Positions 50,537 to 57,115 of a stretch of 64,000 nt of DNA are shown here, in pieces. How positions within the stretch are numbered: position 1 is the stretch's first letter; each line of letters opens with the position of its first letter. Made by a program: the position numbers and the translations under genes. The notes under the pieces were generated by a model that was not told the DNA's origin, ran no database searches, and worked only from the letters and a program-made list of their open reading frames with translations. Source of the stretch: Nocardia bovistercoris (GTDB lineage: Bacteria > Actinomycetota > Actinomycetes > Mycobacteriales > Mycobacteriaceae); assembly GCF_015674855.1 (NCBI RefSeq), contig NZ_JADMLG010000008.1, forward strand, positions 62,001 through 126,000, written 5' to 3'.

Positions 50537-51160
50537 TTACCGTTCCGCCGGCTGGATCAACACGACGCCCTGCCCGTCCCAACGCAGCGAGAACGCCTCA
50601 CCCGCGTCCTGGCCGACCATGGTGCGCCACGACACATCGGTGACGAAGGACTGCTGCAGATTGCCCTGCGCCGCCACGAACGCGTCGGGGTCGACCACCA
50701 GCGGATACTGCGGCGACACCTCGAGGTGGATGAGCGGTCCGCCCGCCGAGAGCAGCGCCACCTGGCCCTGCCCGGTGACCGTCGTGGTGAAAAGGCCCGC
50801 GCCCGTCGAGGCGCCGCGCAGACCGGCGAAACGCACGTCGGTGCGCAGATTGCCCGCGAACGCGAGCAACTGCTGCGACTCGACCTGCAGCGTCTCGCCG
50901 TTGAGGTTGACGACGGTGACGTTCTGGCCGTTCACCGCGAAGAAGACCCTGCCGTTGCCGCCGCACTCCATCAGCGACAACTTCTCGCCGGTGGCGCGGC
51001 GCTTCATACCGGCGAGGATGCCGTCGCCGCCGCCGAAACCGGCCGCCTTGAACTGGACATTGCCTTCGTAGGCGATCATCGAGCCGGAGATCGCGCGGAC
51101 ACTCGTTCCGGCGAGGTGCGCCTCGATCACCTTTTTCGACTGTTCGAACAGTTGCGCCAT
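50537..51160 (-). CDS. AIM24 family protein, first in tandem
   Basis: A 207-residue AIM24 protein: AISGSMIAYEGNVQFKAAGFG, LSLMECGGNGRVFFAVNGQ, LQVESQQLLAFAGNL, TVTGQGQVALLSAGGP and YPLVVDPDAFVAAQGN. It opens the AIM24 operon from ATG 51160 (MAQLFEQSKK); no clear ribosome site. It is divergent from the TerD-fusion gene across about 270 bases, so the AIM24 genes and terA-like gene may share control. Neighbourhood to TerD proteins suggests a joint membrane or stress role, an inference only. Confidence 0.85.
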   Translation of the reverse strand: MAQLFEQSKKVIEAHLAGTSVRAISGSMIAYEGNVQFKAAGFGGGDGILAGMKRRATGEKLSLMECGGNGRVFFAVNGQNVTVVNLNGETLQVESQQLLAFAGNLRTDVRFAGLRGASTGAGLFTTTVTGQGQVALLSAGGPLIHLEVSPQYPLVVDPDAFVAAQGNLQQSFVTDVSWRTMVGQDAGEAFSLRWDGQGVVLIQPAER

Positions 51161-51434
51161 GGGGGAAGTCTGCCTGCTTGTCTTGTCCGGGAATGCGGCG
51201 GTCGACCCACCGATGTGGGCGGCGCCGCCACGTTCCAACCCTGTTCCGCGGGAATTCCCGCACCCCGTAGATCGCGCGGGGGCACGGTTGTGTGTCCCGA
51301 TGATCTCTCGTGTGCGGTCACGATAACCGATCGATGGCCCGGAGTCGGTGTCGTGCGCGGCGATTACTCCGGTCGCGGGCAGTGCCTTTCTCGTAGAGTG
51401 GCAATCGAACGCACCGACAAGCGAAGGGTCGACC

Positions 51435-52775
51435 TTGTCCGCAACACTCGCCAAGGGCCAGAACGGTCCGTTGGCTTCCGACAACGTGGTGATCTCCGTC
51501 CAACTCGCGGCGCCCGCGGATCTGTCCGCACTGCTGGTGACCGAGCGGGGGAAGGTCAGATCAGACGCGGACTTCGTCTTCTTCAACCAGCCGAGCGGTC
51601 CCGGCGTGAACCTGCAACCGGTGCCGGGGCAGCCGGCGGCGCTCGCGGTCTCCCTCGGTCAGGTCCCGCCGGATATCGAGCAGATCAGGGCCGTCATCAC
51701 CCTCGACGACCCGTCGACCAACTTCGGCCAGTCCGCGCCGCCCACCGCGGTGGTCTCGGACGCGGGCGGAAACCGGATGTACGAGTACGTGATCGACGGG
51801 CTGTCGAGCGAGTCGATCGTGATCGCGCTCGAGCTGTATCGCCGCCAGGGCACCTGGAAGGTGCGCGCGGTCGGGCAGGGGTACGCGGGCGGCTTCGCGG
51901 CGCTGGTCACCGATCACGGTGTGTCCGTCGACGACTCGCCCGCACCCGCGCAGCAGGCGCCGCCGCAGCAGGTCCAGCAGCCGATCGCCCCGCAGCCCGT
52001 GCCGCAGCCCGTGCCGCCGCCCCCGGTGCAGCAGGCTCCGCAGTACGCGGGTGGCGGCGGCTCCTACCCGCCGCCGCCGGGACCGGGATACCCGCAGCAG
52101 GGCGGCAACTATCCGCCGCCGCCCGGCAACTACCCGCCGCCGCAGCAGCCACCGCAGGCGCCGCAGCCGACCGGCGAGGTCAGCCTCAGCAAGGACCGGC
52201 CGGTCAGCCTGCAGAAAGGTCAGCGGGTCACCCTGCGCAAGGAGGGCGGCACCGCGCTCACCTTCGTCAAGATGGGGCTCGGCTGGGATCCGGTGCAGAG
52301 CCGAGGCATGTTCGGCAACCGCACCGTCGACATCGACCTCGACGCGTCGGTGATCCTGTTCGCCGACGCGAACCCCGCCGACTACGCCTACTACGGTCAG
52401 CTGTCCTCCAAGGACGGCTCGGTGCGGCATCAGGGCGACAACCTCACCGGCGAAGGCGACGGCGACGACGAGGTGATCCTGGTCGACCTCACCAGGATTC
52501 CGGCGCACATCACCTCGCTGATCTTCATCGTCACCTCCTACAAGGGGCACAAGTTCGACCAGGTGCAGAACGCGTTCTGCCGCCTCGTCGACGGCACGAA
52601 CAACGCCGAACTCGCCCGCTACACCCTCGCGGGCGGTTCGCCGTTCACGGCCATGGCGATGGCGAAGGTCTTCCGCGTCGGCGCCGACTGGAAACTGCAG
52701 GCGATCGGAGAAGGTTTCGACGCCAAACATCCCGGTGAGGCCATTCCGCAGCTGGGTCGTTTCATCGGGAACTGA
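51435..52775 (+). CDS. TerA-like protein with two TerD domains
   Basis: A 446-residue protein. An N-terminal TerD-like domain (FVFFNQPSGPGVNL, AVITLDDPSTNFG, YRRQGTWKVRAVGQGYAGG) lacks several Ca2+ acidic residues. A Pro/Gln-rich flexible linker follows at about 170-250, and a C-terminal TerD domain has full acidic loops (DIDLDASVILF, RHQGDNLTGEGDGDDEVILVDL). This is the layout of TerA-type proteins. The TTG at 51435 is chosen because AAGGG lies six bases before and the frame upstream is non-native; the frame could extend to GTG 51348. It is followed by another TerD fusion gene. Confidence 0.85.
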   Translation: MSATLAKGQNGPLASDNVVISVQLAAPADLSALLVTERGKVRSDADFVFFNQPSGPGVNLQPVPGQPAALAVSLGQVPPDIEQIRAVITLDDPSTNFGQSAPPTAVVSDAGGNRMYEYVIDGLSSESIVIALELYRRQGTWKVRAVGQGYAGGFAALVTDHGVSVDDSPAPAQQAPPQQVQQPIAPQPVPQPVPPPPVQQAPQYAGGGGSYPPPPGPGYPQQGGNYPPPPGNYPPPQQPPQAPQPTGEVSLSKDRPVSLQKGQRVTLRKEGGTALTFVKMGLGWDPVQSRGMFGNRTVDIDLDASVILFADANPADYAYYGQLSSKDGSVRHQGDNLTGEGDGDDEVILVDLTRIPAHITSLIFIVTSYKGHKFDQVQNAFCRLVDGTNNAELARYTLAGGSPFTAMAMAKVFRVGADWKLQAIGEGFDAKHPGEAIPQLGRFIGN

Positions 52776-52798
52776 GGTCGCGGGGCATAGTTGACGAC

Positions 52799-54343
52799 GT
52801 GATGCAGTTGAAGGCCGGTCAGAACACACCGCTGACCGGCGACGTCATCGGATTCAGCGCGCGGGCGGGCGTCGCGCTCGACGTGTCGGCGCTGGTGGTC
52901 GGCGAAAATCTGCGGGTCGGTGGGCCCGCGGATTTCGTCTTCCACAGCCGGCCCGCGACCGCCGGGGTCGCGCTGTCGGGTGGTCGGGTCGACATCACGT
53001 TGGCCGAGGTCAGGTCCGATGCGAAGGCCGTGCTGCTGGTCGTCAGCGCCGCCGAGACAGGCTCGGTACTCGGTGAGATCTCGGTCTCGCTGACCGAGAG
53101 CGGTTCGCCGACAGTCGAATTCGCGATCACACCGACCTCGGGGGAGACGGCGCTCATCTGCCTGGAGGTGTACCGGCGCGGCGCGGACTGGAAGGTGCGC
53201 GCCGTCGGGCAGGGGTACGCGGGCGGTCTCGCGGTGCTGCTTTCCGCGCACGGCGTCGAGGTGGACGGGCCCGCGCGGGCGCACGCGGCGCCCGATCACG
53301 GTCGCGAGACCATTGCGGGTCCGGCCCAGGCCACGCACACTCCAGCGCCGGTGGAGGTCGCGCACGGACTGGAACGGCTGTGGATGGTCTTCGAGGACGC
53401 GGCCCGCTCGGCGGCGGCCCTGATCTCCGCGCGCGACTACGCCGCCAACCGGCTCGACGCCGAATTGTCCGCCGCCGTAGCCGATCCCGCGACCCGCAAC
53501 ACTCCGGTCGCGGAGGCGGCGCGGCGGGAAGCGCAGCGGCGCAGCGACGAACTGATCGCCACCGCCGACGGCAACCACCGCCGCGACACCGACCAGCTCA
53601 TGCGCGAACTCGCCGACGCGGACCGAAAGTTGCCCCCCGCGTTGGCATCCTGGAATTCCCCCGCGTGGGACGGCCCGCCCGCGCCCGCCGACGGCATCCG
53701 CCTCGGCGAGCTCTACGCCGCCGACCGAGGGCCGCTGCGCATCCCGTACTGCGTGCCGGTGCCGCTGACCAGGCCGCTGTGGATCGACACCGAGAACTCC
53801 GCGGCGGTGGTCCCGGTGGTCGGCGCACTGCTGGCCCGCCTCCTCGTCGCCGATCCGGTGCGCCGCACCCGCATGGACGTGATCGACCTGACCGGCGCGT
53901 TCACCACCCTGCTCGCCCCGCTCGACGCGATACTCGACGGCCCCGTCGTCACCGACCACGCCGACATCTCCCCGCGCCTGCAAGCCCTCGTCGACGCGGC
54001 CGAACTAGCCGAAATCGCCTACAGCAGCGGCAATTTCGTACCGCCTGACGTGCACCGGGTGCTGCTCGCCGCCGATTTCCCGCACGGCTACCAGGCCGCC
54101 GATGCCGTCCGCATCGGATCGCTGATCACCCGGGGCGACCTGATCGGCCTGTCCATGGTGATCGTCGGCAGCGACGAATCCGAATCCGCCGACAGCGCCG
54201 CCGCACTGCTCTCCCAAGCCTGCCGCCACCTGCCGACGGTCGAGGACACCCCGCTGTTCGACCCGTGGACCGCCAGCGCCTGGAACCTCGAACTGGACCT
54301 GCTGCCCCTCGACCCCGAACTCCGCGCCCGCCTACTGCGCTGA
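52799..54343 (+). CDS. TerD domain fused to a TerF/FtsK-like C-terminal region
   Basis: A 514-residue protein. Residues 1-155 are a TerD-like domain (ADFVFHSRPATAGVAL, YRRGADWKVRAVGQGYAGG) with weak calcium ligands. The middle, about 195-290, is a charged helical region. The C-terminal ~200 residues (WIDTENSAAVVPVVGALLARLL, VIDLTGAFTTLLAPLDAIL, ITRGDLIGLSMVIVGSDE) resemble the FtsK/ATPase-like tail found in some actinobacterial Ter proteins, but I see no Walker A motif. It starts GTG-ATG (52799/52802) 23 bases after the TerA-like gene; CATAGT seven bases before could be a -10. Function not known. Confidence 0.7.
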   Translation: MMQLKAGQNTPLTGDVIGFSARAGVALDVSALVVGENLRVGGPADFVFHSRPATAGVALSGGRVDITLAEVRSDAKAVLLVVSAAETGSVLGEISVSLTESGSPTVEFAITPTSGETALICLEVYRRGADWKVRAVGQGYAGGLAVLLSAHGVEVDGPARAHAAPDHGRETIAGPAQATHTPAPVEVAHGLERLWMVFEDAARSAAALISARDYAANRLDAELSAAVADPATRNTPVAEAARREAQRRSDELIATADGNHRRDTDQLMRELADADRKLPPALASWNSPAWDGPPAPADGIRLGELYAADRGPLRIPYCVPVPLTRPLWIDTENSAAVVPVVGALLARLLVADPVRRTRMDVIDLTGAFTTLLAPLDAILDGPVVTDHADISPRLQALVDAAELAEIAYSSGNFVPPDVHRVLLAADFPHGYQAADAVRIGSLITRGDLIGLSMVIVGSDESESADSAAALLSQACRHLPTVEDTPLFDPWTASAWNLELDLLPLDPELRARLLR

Positions 54344-54760
54344 CCTCGAATCCACCGGAAACGCGCGCTGTCCGGTCACCGACCAGACCGTGGTGAGCCT
54401 GCCCGCGACGGCCTCGAACATATCGATCCCGCTCACCCTCCGCCGGTCGGGTAGTTCGGCGTACCACCGGACCGCGAAGAGTCCGGCGCCGTCGACATCG
54501 AGTGCGCCCGCGGCCGGGCCGTCCACCCCGAACTCGATTCCGGGTTTGCTCGCCCGGAACCGCCGCACGAAGTCCACGAACACGGCCGGGCTGCCGACCG
54601 TGTCACCGGGGTGTGCGCCGTTCTCACCCGCCGCCCCCGCGAAGAGAACGCGGAACTCGTCGGCGCATATCCGGTGGGCGAGCTCGAAGGAACCGTTCCA
54701 CAGTCGCGTCCACAGTTCGGCCAGGTCATCGGCGGTGTGGAGAGGGGAAGTGGTCGTCAC
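54332..54760 (-). CDS. SnoaL-like / NTF2-fold protein
   Basis: A 142-residue protein with the pattern of the SnoaL/NTF2 cone fold: DDLAELWTRLWNGSFELAHRI helix, FVDFVRRFRASKPGIEFGV, VRWYAELPDRRRVSGIDMFE and a final strand GRLTTVWSVTGQ. Members are small-molecule cyclases, isomerases or binding proteins. GTG 54760 follows GGGAG. Its 3' end overlaps the convergent TerD-fusion gene by 12 bases. No catalytic assignment is possible. Confidence 0.75.
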   Translation of the reverse strand: MTTTSPLHTADDLAELWTRLWNGSFELAHRICADEFRVLFAGAAGENGAHPGDTVGSPAVFVDFVRRFRASKPGIEFGVDGPAAGALDVDGAGLFAVRWYAELPDRRRVSGIDMFEAVAGRLTTVWSVTGQRAFPVDSRSAQ

Positions 54761-54884
54761 GGCAGCTCCCTGAGGTCTCGGCGCCACCCGACTCGAGTGG
54801 CGGACGCCCCCAGGTTCCAGCGCGACCGCGACAACGTCATGTCGGTGTTCCGCACCGATTTTCGAACCACCGGGCGCGGGTGGA

Positions 54885-54900
54885 GGGCTCTACCGAGCCC
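54885..54900 (-). terminator. Short hairpin after the cold-shock gene
   Basis: GGGCTC-TACC-GAGCCC, a 6-bp GC stem, lies 8 bases past the cold-shock gene stop. It is short but well placed. Confidence 0.45.
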
Positions 54901-54907
54901 CCGGCCC

Positions 54908-55147
54908 TCACCCCTCGTTGAGTAGTCGGATATCGAGAGCCTGAGTGCGGTCGACCGATCCGGGACCGATGCCGAATTCGACCCGTTCCCCCGGATACAG
55001 CACACGGAAGTCGCCGACCCGCCGGTTCGGCGGGATCGCGGAGTAGTGCACGAAGATGTCGGGACCGTCGTCGATGGTGATGAAACCGAAGCCGCGGGCA
55101 ATATTGAACCACTTCACGATGCCACGGGCGGCCGGCTGACCGTTCAC
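54908..55147 (-). CDS. Cold-shock-domain protein
   Basis: A 79-residue CSP-type OB fold: RGIVKWFNIARGFGFITIDD with RNP1-like KWFN..GFGFI, then the RNP2-like DIFVHYSAIP and GERVEFGIGPG. It binds single-stranded RNA or DNA. It is slightly longer than the classic ~67 residues and has IAR in place of the usual AEK after WFN. GTG 55147 with AAAGGA five bases upstream is chosen; an in-frame ATG 18 codons earlier would add an unusual extension. Confidence 0.88.
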   Translation of the reverse strand: MNGQPAARGIVKWFNIARGFGFITIDDGPDIFVHYSAIPPNRRVGDFRVLYPGERVEFGIGPGSVDRTQALDIRLLNEG

Positions 55148-55295
55148 GAATTTCCTTTCCGGACAAGCAATCCTCGAATCATGCCACCCGGTCGGTCCCA
55201 TTGGGAAACAGGGTTACTGCCCACCGGGCCGTCACGAGAACCGCCTGCTCGAACCGGATGAATCCCGGCCTGACCGGGTGGGATCGAACCGTCGA

Positions 55296-57014
55296 TCAGG
55301 CGGTGGGAATGTGGGGCTTGTGGGGGCGCAGGAGTTCGGGGAGCCAGGGGTGGCGGGGGTCGGGGGTGCCGTTGAGGACACCGCCGATGGGGTCGTCGAT
55401 ACCGTCTCGGCGGACCAGATCCGCACGGGGGCGGTAGATCTGGCGGATGATCAGGGCGCAGAGGCCGAGGACGGCAAGGTCGCGGAGGATGACGGTGCCG
55501 GTGAACCACTGCTGGGGCAAGCCTTTTCGGTCGACGCCCAAGTAGTAGTACATGCGGGGGACCCAGACGAGGGCGTCGATCGTCATCCAGGCCAACAGGA
55601 TTCGTCGGTGCGGGAGGGCGAGGACGGCCAGTGGGACCAGCCACAGGGAGTACTGCGGGCTCCACACCTTGTTGGTCAGCAGGAACGCGGCGATCAGCAG
55701 GAAGCAGAGGGCGGCGAGGCGGGGGCGGCGGGGGGCGGTGAGCGCGATGTAGGTGATGGCGAGGCAGGCCGCGACGAACAGCAGCAGCGACACCAGGTTG
55801 AGCACGGTGGGGGGTTCGCCGTGGGGCTGGTAGCCGTCGAAACCCTGCCAGCCGGTGAACGAGGTGATCACGTTGTAGATCGAGTCGGGATCGGCGTGGC
55901 GGGTGGTGTTGAGGCGGAAGAACTCTCGCCAACCGTCGAAGTAGAGCAGCATGATCGGCAGGTTCACCGCGCCCCACGTGCCGACGGCCGCCGCGAACGC
56001 CACACCGGCCGACAGCAGCGGTGATCTGGTGAGTTCGCGGACGGTGGCGGTGACCCGGTCGAAACCGAACTCGTAGCGGGCGGTTTCGCGCGCGCGGGCC
56101 AGCGCCGCCGTGACCCCGCGCAGCGAATCCGCGCGCAGGCACAGCACTATGATCGGGCCGAGCAACAGGAGCGGATACAGTTTCGCCGCGCCGCCAAGAC
56201 CGAGCAGCACACCCGCGAGTACCGGGCGGCGGCGCGCCCAGGCGAGCAGACCGGTGGCGGCGAACGCGGTGGCGATGGCGTCGAAGTTGGTGAACGCGTG
56301 CACGATCACCAGCGGCGAGCACGCGAGCAGCGCGATGTCCCAGACCCGGCGACCGGCCAGCATCGCCGAGGCCCACACCGTAACCAGCCAGGCCAGCGCG
56401 AGACCGACGGCGATCACGTTGAAGTAGATGACGACCTGCAGCGCGCCGGGCAGCGGCAGATAATCCCAGGTTTTCGCGATCTGCATCCCGGCGTACTGGT
56501 AGAGCCCGGACAGCACCGGATACTCCATATACCTGGTCTCCACGCCGCCGCCGGGAGCTTTCTCGACCCAGGACTTCTTGTACGGGAACGCCCCCTCGTC
56601 GAGGCGTTCGGCCCCGTACAGCGGCACCGTGTCGGAGTAGCACATGGCGATGTACTGCCTGCCGTTGTGCCAGTCCAGGGTGGGTCTGCCGTCGGCGCCC
56701 GCGGTCTGCTGGATGCAGCCCGCCTTACCGGCCCATCCGAGGGCGAGGAAGATCAGCGCGAACATGAACAGCACGCGCAGCGGCGTCCAGAAACGGACGC
56801 GGCCGATGAGCGCGTGGTCACCGACCGGACCGCCGACGACCGTGCAGAGCTGCGAGGTCAGCGAATCGTTGCGGCTCGGTTTGTCGCGGTCGTCGGCGGA
56901 GCGCGAGTCGGGTGCGAGCGGTGCGGGTGAGATGTATCGCGGTCCGCCTGCGCGCCCCCCGCCCGCGTGCGGTGCGAGTGCTTCCGCCCGCTCGTCCAGT
57001 CGCTGATCGCTCAC
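55296..57014 (-). CDS. GT87-family membrane glycosyltransferase, neighbour of ponA
   Basis: A 572-residue membrane protein with a cytoplasmic Pro/Arg-rich start of about 75 residues and some ten transmembrane segments. GT-C features: YIAMCYSDTVPLYGAERLD, ETRYMEYPVLSGLYQYAG, LGGAAKLYPLLLLGPI and LTNKVWSPQYSLWLVPLAV. In M. tuberculosis a protein of this type (Rv0051) follows ponA1, as here. It presumably transfers a sugar from a polyprenyl-phosphate donor to a periplasmic acceptor. It resembles the other GT87 gene at 34817-36316, which now lies 20 kb away beside rpsF, so the two may be old duplicates separated by the inserted Ter island. Confidence 0.88.
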   Translation of the reverse strand: MSDQRLDERAEALAPHAGGGRAGGPRYISPAPLAPDSRSADDRDKPSRNDSLTSQLCTVVGGPVGDHALIGRVRFWTPLRVLFMFALIFLALGWAGKAGCIQQTAGADGRPTLDWHNGRQYIAMCYSDTVPLYGAERLDEGAFPYKKSWVEKAPGGGVETRYMEYPVLSGLYQYAGMQIAKTWDYLPLPGALQVVIYFNVIAVGLALAWLVTVWASAMLAGRRVWDIALLACSPLVIVHAFTNFDAIATAFAATGLLAWARRRPVLAGVLLGLGGAAKLYPLLLLGPIIVLCLRADSLRGVTAALARARETARYEFGFDRVTATVRELTRSPLLSAGVAFAAAVGTWGAVNLPIMLLYFDGWREFFRLNTTRHADPDSIYNVITSFTGWQGFDGYQPHGEPPTVLNLVSLLLFVAACLAITYIALTAPRRPRLAALCFLLIAAFLLTNKVWSPQYSLWLVPLAVLALPHRRILLAWMTIDALVWVPRMYYYLGVDRKGLPQQWFTGTVILRDLAVLGLCALIIRQIYRPRADLVRRDGIDDPIGGVLNGTPDPRHPWLPELLRPHKPHIPTA

Positions 57015-57071
57015 GATTCCCGAGGCTACCTTTTCCGCCGGTGCGGGCGCGGATCACGACCCCCGACGACG

Positions 57072-57104
57072 AACGACCCCGGCCCTGTACGGACCGGGGT
57101 CGTT
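57072..57104 (-). terminator. Terminator of ponA
   Basis: AACGACCCCGG and CCGGGGTCGTT form a perfect 11-bp stem with an 11-base loop, 11 bases past the ponA stop, separating it from the GT87 gene. Confidence 0.75.
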
Positions 57105-57115
57105 TCGGCGAGCAC

